The notes under the pieces are model-generated. The model ran no database searches. It worked only from the letters and a program-made list of their open reading frames with translations, and was not told the DNA's origin. This document shows positions 42,762 to 52,332 of a stretch of DNA of 64,000 nt, in pieces. The stretch is from NCBI GenBank assembly GCA_963715455.1, contig OY970245.1, positions 2,542,001 through 2,606,000 on the forward strand. Reading direction: 5' to 3'. Position numbers and translations under genes: made by a program. This DNA is from VRUE01 sp963715455 (GTDB taxonomy: Bacteria > Actinomycetota > Thermoleophilia > Solirubrobacterales > 70-9). Position 1 is the first letter of the stretch. Each line of letters opens with the position of its first letter.

Positions 42762-43415
42762 TTGCGGGGCGTCTTCGTCACCGGCACCGGCACCGAGGTC
42801 GGTAAGACCGTGGTCGCGGCGGTCACCGCCCGCACCCTGCTCGGCACGGGACGCACAGTGGCCGTCTTCAAGCCGGCGGTGACCGGCCTCGACGATCCCG
42901 GCGAGAGCGACCATGCGCTGCTGCGGCGCGCTGCCGACTCCGAGCAAGGCGATGAGGAGATCGCCTCTTATCGCTACGGCCCACCGGCCTCGCCCCATCT
43001 CGCCGCCGCCGAAGCCGGCGAGGAGATCGAGCCCGGCCGGTTGCTGATCTCCGCCCGCGCAGCGGCAGCAGGAGCCGACGCCCTGGTCTGCGAGGGCGTC
43101 GGTGGCTTGCTTGTCCCCCTCACTGCCAACTACTTGGTGCGCGACTTTGCCGTTGATCTCGAGCTCCCCGTGGTGATCGCCGCCCCGCCCGGGCTGGGCA
43201 CGATCAACCACACGCTGCTGACGCTCGAGGCGGCCCGCAGTGCTGGACTCCAGGTCGAGGCCGTGGTCTTCACGCCCTGGCCCGAGGAACCGAGCGCGAT
43301 CGAGCGCTCGAACCACAAGACGGTCGAGACCCTGGGCGAAGTTCGTGTCGAGACCCTGGAGCGGGTAGACCTCGCCGACCCCTCCGGCTGGCCAGCGCTG
43401 GCGCTCAGCCGCTGA
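42762..43415 (+). CDS. bioD: Dethiobiotin synthetase
   Basis: The 217-aa ATPase has the P-loop GTGTEVGKTVVAA, VFKPAVTGLDD and CEGVGGLLVPL. It closes the ureido ring of dethiobiotin. The start is probably TTG 42762, 4 nt after bioF. The 3' end overlaps convergent yaaA by 11 nt. Confidence 0.92.
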   Translation: MRGVFVTGTGTEVGKTVVAAVTARTLLGTGRTVAVFKPAVTGLDDPGESDHALLRRAADSEQGDEEIASYRYGPPASPHLAAAEAGEEIEPGRLLISARAAAAGADALVCEGVGGLLVPLTANYLVRDFAVDLELPVVIAAPPGLGTINHTLLTLEAARSAGLQVEAVVFTPWPEEPSAIERSNHKTVETLGEVRVETLERVDLADPSGWPALALSR

Positions 43416-44076
43416 CGATCACATCGAGACTGCCGGGCGCCAGCTCGACCTCGAAGCCGGCCGCTGCGACAACTGCCGCAGCCTCCTCTGGATCCTTCGC
43501 CTCGCGCTTTGCCAGGAGCAAGGCGCGCGCAACTTCCCCACGAACCGCCTTCGCCATATGCGAGACGGCCTTGCGCTGGCCGTCAGCCTCAGTGAAGGCA
43601 CGCACGGCGAGTAGCGTCGCCCGCTTCGGCTTCCAGGCGGTCGCGTAGGCGGCAGAGCGCATGTCGACGATCAGCTCGCCGGGCTCATCTGGCAGCGCCG
43701 CGCCAAGCGCCGCGCGCCAGTACCCGGTCAGCGGCCCGATCCCGTCGAGCTTGGCCTTCGGCGGCAGGCGGTAGTAGGGGATCCGGTCCTCGGGTCGCAC
43801 GAAGCCCCAGAGCGCGCTGGCGATCAAGACCTTCTTGGCCGCCCGGCTCTGGGCCGACTTGGGCAAGCTCGACAGATCCAACCTGCCGTAGAGCACGCCG
43901 GTGTAGACCTGCGCCGCAGACGCCGCCGGAGCGTCGCGCAACCCAGGGTCGAGCTGCCCGATCAGCTCCGCCCGCCGCTCGCCCAGCTGTGCGGCGAAGA
44001 CCAGCGCATCGAGGTCGAGCGGCTCGCCCTCCTCCGGCTTGGCCTTGCCTTCGGAGGGCGGCAGCAGGATCAGCAT
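43405..44076 (-). CDS. yaaA: Peroxide-stress protein YaaA-like (DUF328)
   Basis: The 223-aa protein starts MLILLPPSEGKAKPEEG with the PPSEGK motif, includes VYTGVLYGRLDLSSL, LIASALWGFVRPEDRIPYYRL and the typical RAFTEADGQRKAVSHMAK. Family members reduce iron-dependent peroxide damage and bind DNA; the biochemical reaction is not defined. It follows the MFS gene by 13 nt on the same strand. Confidence 0.88.
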   Translation of the reverse strand: MLILLPPSEGKAKPEEGEPLDLDALVFAAQLGERRAELIGQLDPGLRDAPAASAAQVYTGVLYGRLDLSSLPKSAQSRAAKKVLIASALWGFVRPEDRIPYYRLPPKAKLDGIGPLTGYWRAALGAALPDEPGELIVDMRSAAYATAWKPKRATLLAVRAFTEADGQRKAVSHMAKAVRGEVARALLLAKREAKDPEEAAAVVAAAGFEVELAPGSLDVIVSG

Positions 44077-44089
44077 CCGGGGTATTCGA

Positions 44090-45589
44090 TCAAGCGGCAG
44101 TCTCACCCGCAGCGATGGCCTCGCGACCTGCCAGCTCGTCACCGCCCGGATTGACTGCCGCCTCGACGGCCTCGGGGCTGAGCGTGTCGCGCCGGGCGCG
44201 GATCGCGGTCGCCCCGATCACGGCGCCGAGCAGGGCGACCACCGCGCAGACACTCATCGCGTGGCCGAGCGCATCGACGAATTCCTGCGGAGTGGCCAAC
44301 TCGAAGCTGGCACCGACGGCGCTCTGGAAGATCGCGCCGGTTACGGCAACGCCGAGGCTGCCACCGACCATGCGGAACATCGAGAGCACGCCGGAGGCGA
44401 CGCCCGCCTTCTCGACCGCGACCGCGTTCATCGCGGCGCTGGTCATCGGCGACATAGTCAGCGCGATGCCGAGGCCGAGCAGCATGAAACCCGGCAGCAG
44501 GTCGAAGTAGGTCGAGTCGACAGCGATGCCGCTGAAGCTGTAGAGCGAGGCGGCGACGATCAAGAGGCCGGCCGCGATCAGCCAGCGCGGGCCGAAGCGG
44601 TCCGCGAGGCGGCCGGCGACCGGCGCCACGCCGACGATCATCAGGGTCGAGGGCAGGAACCTCACCCCTGCCTCGAGTGGCGAGTAGCCGAGGATGTCCT
44701 GCATGTAGAGGGCGAGGAAGAAGAAGACCCCGAGCATCGAGAAGGAGACGATCGAGGCAACCACCACGGCACCGAGGAAGTTGCGATCGGCGAAGAAGTG
44801 GAACTCGACCATCGGCACCTTGACCCGCAGCTCGATCGCGACGAAGGCGGCAAGGCCCACGGCGGCGCCGACCAACAGGGCGACGATCTCGGTCGAGCCC
44901 CAGCCCCAGGCGTTGCCCTCGATCAGGGCGAGGATCAGCGCGGTCAGGGAGGCGGTCAACACGGCGACCCCGGCGAAATCGACGTCGCGACCCACGGTGG
45001 TGTCGCGCGACTCGCGCACGGCAAAGAGCGAGGCAGCGATAGCCCCAATTGCCACCGGGATGTTTAGGTAGAAGATCGCCCGCCAGCTGACGTGCTCGGT
45101 GAGGAAGCCGCCGACAACCGGCCCGACGGCAAGCGCAAGGGCAGAGATCCCCGCCCAGGTCCCCATCGCCTTGCCCCGCTCCGAGGGCGGGAAGGCGTCG
45201 GTGACGATCGAGAGCGTCGCCGGCATCATCAACGCTGCACCCACTCCCTGGACCACGCGGCTGATCACCAGGTCGGTCGAGCTGGCCGCCAGGCCGGCGG
45301 TCGCCGAGGAGAGGGCGAAGATGACAACGCCGAAGAGGAACATGCGGCGCCGGCCGAAGATGTCGCCGAGCCGCCCACCGGTGGCGAGCAGCACGGCGAA
45401 GGAGAGGGTGTAGCCGTTGATCGTCCACTCGAGGCCGGAGATCGAGGCGCCCAGGTCACGCTGGATCGAGGGCAGTGCGACGTTGACGACGGTGTTGTCG
45501 AGCATGATCATGAACAGCGCGAAGCACATCGCGCCGAGCGTCCACCACTTGCGGTTGTCATCGGTGATCAGGTGCCGGTAACGGGTCAA
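44090..45589 (-). CDS. MFS drug efflux transporter (EmrB/QacA, DHA2 type)
   Basis: The 499-aa protein has about 14 TM helices, motif A-like GRLGDIFGRRRMFLFG and the DHA2 N-terminal LDNTVVNVALPSIQRDL. It is a proton-drug antiporter by family. The start overlaps the MarR stop by 4 nt, so it is coupled with its likely regulator. The C-terminal tail (about 30 residues) is hydrophilic. Confidence 0.93.
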   Translation of the reverse strand: MTRYRHLITDDNRKWWTLGAMCFALFMIMLDNTVVNVALPSIQRDLGASISGLEWTINGYTLSFAVLLATGGRLGDIFGRRRMFLFGVVIFALSSATAGLAASSTDLVISRVVQGVGAALMMPATLSIVTDAFPPSERGKAMGTWAGISALALAVGPVVGGFLTEHVSWRAIFYLNIPVAIGAIAASLFAVRESRDTTVGRDVDFAGVAVLTASLTALILALIEGNAWGWGSTEIVALLVGAAVGLAAFVAIELRVKVPMVEFHFFADRNFLGAVVVASIVSFSMLGVFFFLALYMQDILGYSPLEAGVRFLPSTLMIVGVAPVAGRLADRFGPRWLIAAGLLIVAASLYSFSGIAVDSTYFDLLPGFMLLGLGIALTMSPMTSAAMNAVAVEKAGVASGVLSMFRMVGGSLGVAVTGAIFQSAVGASFELATPQEFVDALGHAMSVCAVVALLGAVIGATAIRARRDTLSPEAVEAAVNPGGDELAGREAIAAGETAA

Positions 45590-46125
45590 GCCGGTCCCAC
45601 GTCCTTCAGGTGCTCATAAGCGGCGGCGATGTCCTCGCGGTCCATCAGCGAGTCGATCGCGGCGTCGAGCTTGCGCCGCTGCGCTGCGGTGAGGCTTGCG
45701 GCAAAGGTCTCCATCCCGGCCTGGCGCACGACCATCAGCGTGTCGACCAGCTTCTTGCCGGCCGCGGTGATCGCGATTCGCCTCACCCGCCGGTCCTCGG
45801 GGTCCTCGACCCGGGTTGCGAGGCGCTTCTTGACCAGGCCGTCGACGGCCCTGCTCATCGAGGGAACCGAGACGCCGAGCGCCTCCGCAAGATCGCCCAC
45901 CTGGCGCGCCTCAGTCGCCTCGCCCAGTCCGCCCAGCTCCAGCAGGGCCTTGGACTGAGTCATCGAGAGGCCGCTCTGCTCGATCACGCGCAGCAGGTTG
46001 CCACGGTCGTAGAGGAACAGGTGGCGCAGCAGCGCGCTTATCCGCGCCGCCGTCTCCTGTGCCTCCTCGCCGACCTCGGGGACCTCGACCTTCTCGACCA
46101 TCGCTGCAATCTCACTCGCTTGCAT
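45586..46125 (-). CDS. MarR-family transcriptional regulator
   Basis: The 179-aa protein has a winged helix-turn-helix (LSMTQSKALLELGGLGEATEARQVGDLAEALGVSVPSMSRAVDGLVKKRLATRVEDPEDRRVRRIAITAAG) with the D-x-R wing (DPEDRRVRR). It is the first gene of marR-MFS(-yaaA) and faces the divergent operator at 46133-46175. It should repress the pump and itself, and be released by a ligand (family knowledge plus inference). Confidence 0.92.
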   Translation of the reverse strand: MQASEIAAMVEKVEVPEVGEEAQETAARISALLRHLFLYDRGNLLRVIEQSGLSMTQSKALLELGGLGEATEARQVGDLAEALGVSVPSMSRAVDGLVKKRLATRVEDPEDRRVRRIAITAAGKKLVDTLMVVRQAGMETFAASLTAAQRRKLDAAIDSLMDREDIAAAYEHLKDVGPA

Positions 46126-46132
46126 GCGATTA

Positions 46133-46175
46133 ATACTTGCATACCCGCAACTATTTCTCTATCGAAATAGTTGCT
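46133..46175. promoter_or_regulatory. MarR operator with three half-sites
   Basis: ATACTTGC (46133-46140), GCAACTAT (46148-46155) and ATAGTTGC (46168-46175) are alternating inverted half-sites. The right pair belongs to a perfect 11-bp inverted repeat, GCAACTATTTC/GAAATAGTTGC. It lies just upstream of marR and overlaps the A/T-rich promoter (TTAATACTT). Confidence 0.75.
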
Positions 46176-46188
46176 CCTGTGAGGCCTA

Positions 46189-47424
46189 TCACAGAGCGGG
46201 ATGGTCCTCCCGCCGGTACGGACCAGGCTTGGGGCGTGGCGCGCCGCCGGGGAGGGCGAGGCGCAGGATCGTCCGCTGCACCATCGCCAGCTGCTGGCCG
46301 AAGGGACCGCTGTTGTAGGGCAGGTCGTAGCGCTCGCAGACCTGCTTTACCTGTGGGGCAATCTCCGCATAACGGGTGCTCGGCAGGTCCGGGAAGAGGT
46401 GGTGCTCGACCTGGTAGCCCAGGTTGCCGCTGGCGACGTGGAACAGCGGGCTCCCCTCGATGTTGGCGGCTCCGGTCAGCTGGCGCACGTACCAGCCACC
46501 GCGAGTCTCGTTCTCGACTTCCTCGGGCTTGAAGGTGTGGGTCTGGTCCGGAAAGTGGCCGCAGAAGATGATCGCGTAGGACCAGACGTTGCGCACGACG
46601 TTGGCGGTCGCGTCAGCCGACGCCGCCGAGCGGTAGGAGCTCAGGCCGCCTTTGAGGGCGCGCTTCAGGACACCGGCCAGCCCACCGCGACGCCTGCCGC
46701 CGCTGCGAGCCTCCAAGCCAGCATCGAGAGCCGCCGTCGCCAGGCCGCTCAGCAGCGGCCAGGCGACGTAATCCTTGACCACCTGGCTCTTGGCCTTTTC
46801 GCGGATCCCCGCCAGCTCGCGCTTGATCTGGGCCTTGGACTTGCGCCCCTTGCGAATCGCCTCGAAGTCGAGGTCATGAAGCGCAACGCCCCACTCGAAG
46901 AACGCCATCAGCAGCAGGTTGTAGAGCGGCTGGGCGAGGTAGACCGGGTTCCACCTCTGCTGCGGGTCGATCCGCATGATCTCGTAGCCCAGGTCCTTGT
47001 CCTTGCCGAGGATGTTGGTGAAGGTGTGGTGGACGTAGTTGTGGGAGTGCTTCCAGGCCTCGGCGGTCGAGGCTGTGTCCCAATCCCAGGTGGAGGAATT
47101 GATCTGGGGGTCGTTCATCCAGTCCCATTGCCCGTGCAGGACGTTGTGCCCGATCTCCATGTTCTCGAGGATCTTGGCCATCGACAGGGCGGCGGTGCCG
47201 GCGAGCTTGGCCGGGCGGTAGCGGGCGCCGAGCAGCAGCACCCGCCCGAGCACGGCAAGGCGACGCTGCATAGCGATCATGCTCTCGATGTAGCGCCTGT
47301 CGCGTTCGCCCAGGTCGGCGAAGGTCCGGTCGCGGATCTCGTCGAGCTCGCGAGCCAGCTCTTCGAGCTGCTCCGCCGAAAGGTGCGCGAGCGGGCTCTC
47401 GACCTCAGCAGTCGTTGTGTTCAT
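46189..47424 (-). CDS. Membrane fatty acid desaturase (DesA3-like)
   Basis: The 411-aa protein has the three histidine boxes of acyl desaturases: GHNVLHGQ, KHSHNYVHHTF and YQVEHHLFPDLP, binding a di-iron centre. Few long TM helices are visible before the second box; a helical middle is present. Together with the reductase at 47443 it would desaturate acyl chains, as the mycobacterial DesA3/Rv3230c pair does. The gene start lies 18 nt after the reductase stop. Confidence 0.92.
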   Translation of the reverse strand: MNTTTAEVESPLAHLSAEQLEELARELDEIRDRTFADLGERDRRYIESMIAMQRRLAVLGRVLLLGARYRPAKLAGTAALSMAKILENMEIGHNVLHGQWDWMNDPQINSSTWDWDTASTAEAWKHSHNYVHHTFTNILGKDKDLGYEIMRIDPQQRWNPVYLAQPLYNLLLMAFFEWGVALHDLDFEAIRKGRKSKAQIKRELAGIREKAKSQVVKDYVAWPLLSGLATAALDAGLEARSGGRRRGGLAGVLKRALKGGLSSYRSAASADATANVVRNVWSYAIIFCGHFPDQTHTFKPEEVENETRGGWYVRQLTGAANIEGSPLFHVASGNLGYQVEHHLFPDLPSTRYAEIAPQVKQVCERYDLPYNSGPFGQQLAMVQRTILRLALPGGAPRPKPGPYRREDHPAL

Positions 47425-47442
47425 GTCTCCCTTTCGTCGGTT

Positions 47443-48540
47443 TCAAAGCGCGATCTCGATCGGTCCTTCGGGGGCGTTCACGCAGGTGCGGATCATCTCG
47501 CCCTCGCTGCCGTGGACCTTGCCGGTGCGCAGGTCGCGCACCTCGCCCTTGCAGAGCTTGCCCACGCAGGTATGGCAAATGCCCATGCGGCAGCCGAAGG
47601 GGAGGGTCGCACCCGCTTCCTCGCCGCCGACGAGGATCGGCGTGCCGTTGTCGCAACCGGCCTCCACCCCGCTTTTGAGGAACCGCACCCGACCCCCCTC
47701 GCCCTCGCCGGGCTCCCCGCCGATCACCGGCTGGAAGCGCTCCATGTGGAGCAAGCCGAGGTCGCCGTCGCGCTGCCAGTGCTCGCTCATCGCGTCGAGC
47801 ATCGGCGCCGGGCCGGAGATGTAGGCGTGGCGATCGCGCCAGTCGGGACAGAGCAGGTCGAGGTCGGCGGGAGCGATCCTGCCCTGCTCGCCGGTGATCC
47901 GCAGATGCAGGTCGTAGCCGTTCTCGGCGCGCTCGATCTTCTCGAGCAGATTGGCGAAGATCACTCCCTCCCGATCGCGGGAGGAGTGGATGTGCACCAC
48001 GTCCGCACAGGCCCCACCGCGGTGCAGGCTGCGCAGCATGCTCATGATCGGCGTAATCCCACTGCCAGCGCTCATCAAGAGGACCTTCGCGGGCGGCGGC
48101 TCGGGCAGCACGAAGGTCCCTTCGACTCCCCCGAGCCGGACGACGTCGCCGGGCCGGGCCTGGTGGACGAAATAGGGCGAGACCTTGCCCGAGTCGACCA
48201 GCTTCGGGGTGATGCTGATGCAGCCATCCGGGCGGCCCGGCTCCGAGGTGAGCGAATAGGCACGCCAGTGATGAACCCCGTCGACGACGACCCCGATCCG
48301 CAGGTACTGGCCCGGGCGATGGCCGGTCCACTCGAAGCCAGGGCGGATCAGGACCGTCACGGCCTCCGGCGTCTCTTGGTCGATCCGCTCGATCCGTCCG
48401 CGCAGCTCGCGGGTGGACCAGAGCGGGTTGATCAGTTCGAGGTAGTCGTCCGGAAGCAAAGGGGTGAAGAGGGAGCGAACGGCATGCAAAGCACGCCGGC
48501 GTACCTCCGGGACCTTCGGTGGTGCTCCACGCTCTGCCAT
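47443..48540 (-). CDS. Ferredoxin reductase with C-terminal 2Fe-2S domain, desaturase electron donor
   Basis: The 365-aa protein has FAD-binding RPGQYLRIG, RAYSLTSEP, the NAD(P)H segment LLMSAGSGITPIMSML and a plant-type 2Fe-2S domain with cysteines in GCRMGICHTCVGKLCKG and a later C in CVNAPEG. It transfers electrons from NADPH to the desaturase encoded 18 nt downstream (operon). Confidence 0.92.
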   Translation of the reverse strand: MAERGAPPKVPEVRRRALHAVRSLFTPLLPDDYLELINPLWSTRELRGRIERIDQETPEAVTVLIRPGFEWTGHRPGQYLRIGVVVDGVHHWRAYSLTSEPGRPDGCISITPKLVDSGKVSPYFVHQARPGDVVRLGGVEGTFVLPEPPPAKVLLMSAGSGITPIMSMLRSLHRGGACADVVHIHSSRDREGVIFANLLEKIERAENGYDLHLRITGEQGRIAPADLDLLCPDWRDRHAYISGPAPMLDAMSEHWQRDGDLGLLHMERFQPVIGGEPGEGEGGRVRFLKSGVEAGCDNGTPILVGGEEAGATLPFGCRMGICHTCVGKLCKGEVRDLRTGKVHGSEGEMIRTCVNAPEGPIEIAL

Positions 48541-48629
48541 CGATTAATGGTTACAGCAATCCGTGTAGAGGTATGTGCGAAGCCGCACGCCACTTGCCGC
48601 CGGCCTCCGGACTAAGGTCGCTCTACCCG

Positions 48630-49940
48630 ATGCCGGCCGATCCCATCCAGCTCGACCGCGATCACCTCTGGCATCCGTTCACGCAGCAACAGGCCTGGCT
48701 GGAGGAAGAGCCGCTGATGATCGAGCGCGGCGAGGGCAGCTACCTATTCGACGACGCCGGCAAGCGCTACCTCGATGGCGTCTCCTCTCTCTGGTGCACG
48801 GTGCACGGCCACCGGCACCCCGGTATCGACGCTGCGGTCGGCGAGCAGCTCGAGAAGGTCGCCCACTCGACCATGCTCGGCCTCTCCCACCCCGGTGGCG
48901 CCGAGCTCGCGGCGCGCCTCGTCGACCTTGCCCCAGACGGGCTCGCGCGCGTCTTCTACTCGGAGTCGGGGTCGACCGCGGTCGAGATCGCCCTCAAGAT
49001 GGCTTTCCAGTACCAACAGCAGCGCGGCGGCCAGCACACCCGCCGCACCTCCTTCGTCCACCTGCGCGACTCCTACCACGGCGACACGATCGGCTCCGTC
49101 TCAGTTGGCGGCCTCGACCTCTTCCACTCCACCTACCGGCCGCTGCTCTTCCAGACCCACGCGGCGGAGCCCGGCGACGCCGCCGACCTGGAGCGGGTCC
49201 TGGCCATGCACGAAGAGGAGATCGCCGCGGTGATCGTCGAGCCCCTAGTGCAGGGCGCCGCCGGCATGCTCACCCACCCGCCCGGCTACCTGCGCGCTGT
49301 GCGCGATCTCTGCGACGCCTTCGGCGTGTTGCTGATCTGCGATGAGGTGGCGACCGGCTTCGGCCGCACCGGCACGATGTTCGCCTGCGAGCAGGAGGAT
49401 GTCTCCCCCGACCTGCTCTGCCTCGCCAAGGGCCTCACCGGCGGCTACCTGCCGCTGGCTGCGACGCTGGCCACGGAGCGCATCTACGCGGGCTTCCTCG
49501 GCGCCCCCGAGGAATACCGCACCTTCTTCCACGGCCACACCTACACCGGCAATCCGCTCGCCTGCGCCGCCGCCCTCGCCAACCTCGACGCCTTCGAGGA
49601 GGAGCACACACTCGATCGCCTGCAAGCGAAGATCGGGCTGCTGCAGGAGTTGCTCGGCGATGTGGGGGCAATGCCGGAGGTCGCCGAGGTGCGCGGTCGC
49701 GGCTTCATGGTCGGCATCGACCTCGGCGAGCACGATCCGAGCCTGCGCATGGGCCACCGGGTGACGCTCGAGGCCCGCAAGTGCGGCGCAATCATCCGCC
49801 CGCTCAGCGACGTCGTCGTCCTCATGCCCCCCCTCTCGATCTCCGAGTCCGAGCTACGTGAGCTGGTCGAGATCACTGCGGGCTCGATTCGCGCCGCCTG
49901 CGCCACCGCCACGCCAGCCAACCTGGCCCACGCAGCCTGA
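48630..49940 (+). CDS. bioA: Adenosylmethionine-8-amino-7-oxononanoate aminotransferase
   Basis: The 436-aa class III aminotransferase has WHPFTQQQAW near the N-terminus, the typical SSLWCTVHGHRHP, SYHGDTIGSVSVGG, ICDEVATGFGRTG and the PLP lysine in LAKGLTGGYLPLAAT. WHPFTQ and the conserved Y in DSYHGD are BioA-specific. It is separated from bioBFD by 5 kb, so the biotin pathway is split into two transcription units. Confidence 0.94.
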   Translation: MPADPIQLDRDHLWHPFTQQQAWLEEEPLMIERGEGSYLFDDAGKRYLDGVSSLWCTVHGHRHPGIDAAVGEQLEKVAHSTMLGLSHPGGAELAARLVDLAPDGLARVFYSESGSTAVEIALKMAFQYQQQRGGQHTRRTSFVHLRDSYHGDTIGSVSVGGLDLFHSTYRPLLFQTHAAEPGDAADLERVLAMHEEEIAAVIVEPLVQGAAGMLTHPPGYLRAVRDLCDAFGVLLICDEVATGFGRTGTMFACEQEDVSPDLLCLAKGLTGGYLPLAATLATERIYAGFLGAPEEYRTFFHGHTYTGNPLACAAALANLDAFEEEHTLDRLQAKIGLLQELLGDVGAMPEVAEVRGRGFMVGIDLGEHDPSLRMGHRVTLEARKCGAIIRPLSDVVVLMPPLSISESELRELVEITAGSIRAACATATPANLAHAA

Positions 49941-50003
49941 GGGTGGCGCCAGCCAAATAGCGTTCCAGTTGTGATCAACCTGGGCGTCGCTCGTAGTAAG
50001 GGC

Positions 50004-50540
50004 ATGAGCGAGACTCTCGTCGCCTCCGCCGCTGAGGCGCCAAGCGAAGCGGATCTGACCTTCGACCGCCTCTACCGGTCGAGCCGCGACGACATCTACG
50101 CCTACGCCGCCGGGCTGCTCCGCGATCCGGCTGCCGCGGAGGAAGTCACCGCCACCGCCTTCGAGCGCGCCTACCGCAAGCGTTCGCGCTTCGACGCAAG
50201 GCGCGGCAGCGCCCGGGCCTGGCTCTTCGGCATCGCCCGCAATGCCGCCCTCGACGAGCTGCGCCGCCGCGGTCGCGACGCGCAGCTGGCCACGGAGCCG
50301 GTCGATGCCACCGGATTGACGGGGAACGACGAGGCTGAGCAGAGCGAGCTCCGCGTCCTTCTGGAGGCAGCGCTCGGCAAGCTGGCGGCAGGCGAGCGCG
50401 AGCTGGTCAGCCTCAAGTACTTCGCCGGCCTCTCCAATGCCGAGATCGCTGCCGTGCTCGGCATCAGCGAGTCGAACGCCGGCACCAAGCTGCACCGCAC
50501 CGTCAACAAGCTGAGGGAGGCCTGCAATGGAGCGCTCTAG
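50004..50540 (+). CDS. ECF-type sigma factor
   Basis: From ATG 50004 (MSETLVASAAEAP; GTG 49971 is an upstream option), 178 aa with region 2 (DRLYRSSRDDIYAYAAGLLRDPAAAEEVTATAFERAY, and ARAWLFGIARNAALDELRRR) and region 4 (AALGKLAAGERELVSLKYFAGLSNAEIAAVLGISESNAGTKLHRTVNKLR split around the HTH). It overlaps the DUF4349 gene, which probably holds it inactive at the membrane. Confidence 0.92.
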   Translation: MSETLVASAAEAPSEADLTFDRLYRSSRDDIYAYAAGLLRDPAAAEEVTATAFERAYRKRSRFDARRGSARAWLFGIARNAALDELRRRGRDAQLATEPVDATGLTGNDEAEQSELRVLLEAALGKLAAGERELVSLKYFAGLSNAEIAAVLGISESNAGTKLHRTVNKLREACNGAL

Positions 50541-51660
50541 CGACCCTGGCAACCTGGATGCGGCGCTGAGGGCGCTGCGGCCGACACCGCGGCCCGCCTT
50601 CGCTGCCGAACTCGATGAGCGCGTGGCGGCCGGCTTCAAGCCGGTCTCGCAAGCGAGCCGCTCGCCGCTCGCCGCCATTGCCGACCGCTTCCGCGGTTTC
50701 TCACCTCAGCGCCTGCTCTTCACGACCGGCGGGACTGCGTTCGCCGCAATCGCGGTCGCCACGGTCCTCATCGCCGTCAACGAGTCGGCTCCGACGCCAA
50801 CCGCGCTCGAGCGAAACGTGCAGCAGCGCCCGCCACGAATCACCGAGTTCTCCGCGGCGGTCCCCAAGGCCCTGGATCGGCTGGCTGGGCATGCCGCTGC
50901 CGGACAAGCAGAAGGCACTTCTGGGGTTCAGAGCTCGGAATCCCTTTCCTCGGGCATCGCTAGAGCATTCGCCATCCCCGGCCGCAGGCAGCGTGAGATC
51001 GAGCGCTCGGCCGAGATCACCCTGCTCGCCGAACCGGGGGACGTGGGTGCCGACTCGGCCGAGGTCTTCGACGCAGTCCATGACGTCAACGGGATCGTCC
51101 TGCGCTCGACGACCACCTCGGGAGCAAATGCCGGCGCTCACTTCGAGCTACTCATCCCCACGGCAAAGCTCGGCGACGCCCTCGCCGCCTTCTCGGCGAT
51201 CGACGAGGTGCGCTCGCGACACGAAGCGACCGCCGACATCACCGCGCCTACCCTCGCCCTCGGGGAGCGACTGAAGGACTCGCGGGCGAAGATCGACGGG
51301 CTCCTCACCCAGCTCGCCGCGGCGGAAACTCAGTCCGAGAGCGAAGCTATTGAGATCGCTCTGCGCGACGAGCGCCTGCACGCCGCAGCGCTGCGCGCCC
51401 GCCTCGACAAGCTCCGCCAGCGCGCCGACTTCTCGCGCGTCTCGTTGAGCATCGAGACCGGTGCCTCGGCAACCGACTCAAGCGAGGGCAGCTGGGGCAT
51501 CGGTGACGCGCTCGACGACGCTGGTCACATCCTCGGCATCGCTGCCGGCATAACCGTCATCGCGCTCGCTGTCCTCGCCCCGCTGGCCCTGATCCTGCTG
51601 CTCGTCTGGTTGATCCGCCGGACCTGGCTCGTACGGGCCAGAAACCGCGCGCTCGTCTAG
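50527..51660 (+). CDS. DUF4349 membrane protein, likely anti-sigma partner
   Basis: The 377-aa protein has a short N-terminal cytoplasmic part, TM1 (LLFTTGGTAFAAIAVATVLIAV), a DUF4349 extracytoplasmic region (VFDAVHDVNGIVLRSTTTSG, PTAKLGDALAAFSAIDEV with a coiled-coil after it) and a C-terminal TM (IAAGITVIALAVLAPLALILLLVWLI). The start lies inside the sigma gene (overlap 14 nt), the usual sigma/anti-sigma coupling. Confidence 0.85.
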   Translation: MERSSDPGNLDAALRALRPTPRPAFAAELDERVAAGFKPVSQASRSPLAAIADRFRGFSPQRLLFTTGGTAFAAIAVATVLIAVNESAPTPTALERNVQQRPPRITEFSAAVPKALDRLAGHAAAGQAEGTSGVQSSESLSSGIARAFAIPGRRQREIERSAEITLLAEPGDVGADSAEVFDAVHDVNGIVLRSTTTSGANAGAHFELLIPTAKLGDALAAFSAIDEVRSRHEATADITAPTLALGERLKDSRAKIDGLLTQLAAAETQSESEAIEIALRDERLHAAALRARLDKLRQRADFSRVSLSIETGASATDSSEGSWGIGDALDDAGHILGIAAGITVIALAVLAPLALILLLVWLIRRTWLVRARNRALV

Positions 51661-51683
51661 CAGCTCCTGGATATGGTGGGTCG

Positions 51684-52331
51684 ATGCCCGAGCGAGAGAG
51701 AGGACCAGCGGAGGCGCCCAATCTCGGCGAGCCCGCTATTCCCCGACCCGCCGCCTCGGTGGTGCTGCTGAGGCGGGGCGGCAAGCACGTCGACCGGGCA
51801 CTGGAGGTGCTGATGCTGAAGCGCACCGAGTCGGCCAAGTTCATGCCCGGCGTCTGGGTCTTTCCTGGCGGCGCGGTCGACGATGGCGATGGCGATGGAG
51901 AGGACGAGACGTGCTTCAAAGCCTGTGCGGTGCGCGAGCTGCAGGAGGAGGCTGGGATCTCCCTGGCTCCTGACGAGGAGCTCGTGCCCTTCTCGCGCTG
52001 GATCACCCCGGAGGTGATCTCGCGGCGCTTCGACGCTTGGTTCTTCCTTGCCCTGGCACCAGCGCACTCGCCACCACAGCCGGATGGCGTCGAGACGGTC
52101 GAGGCCAGCTGGTTCGAGCCGGCGAATGCGCTCGAGGCCCACGCTGCGGGTGAACTCGTGCTCGCCTTCCCAACCGTCAAGCAGCTCGAGTCGCTACTCC
52201 CCTACCGCAGCTCGGATGAGGCGATCGCCGCCCACCGGGAGATCGAGGTCGAGCCGATCCTGCCCAAGGTGATCGGCACGCAGGAGGACCACCGCGTCGT
52301 CCTGCCTGGCGATCCGGATTACCCAGCTTGA
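51684..52331 (+). CDS. NUDIX hydrolase
   Basis: The 215-aa protein has VWVFPGGAVDDGDGDG, followed after an insert by CAVRELQEEAGISL, together a Nudix box (G..., RExxEExG) of the class with a longer loop between. It hydrolyses a nucleoside-diphosphate-linked compound, such as CoA or ADP-ribose derivatives; the substrate is unknown. A few prolines and R-rich residues start the protein. Confidence 0.88.
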   Translation: MPERERGPAEAPNLGEPAIPRPAASVVLLRRGGKHVDRALEVLMLKRTESAKFMPGVWVFPGGAVDDGDGDGEDETCFKACAVRELQEEAGISLAPDEELVPFSRWITPEVISRRFDAWFFLALAPAHSPPQPDGVETVEASWFEPANALEAHAAGELVLAFPTVKQLESLLPYRSSDEAIAAHREIEVEPILPKVIGTQEDHRVVLPGDPDYPA

Positions 52332-52332
52332 G

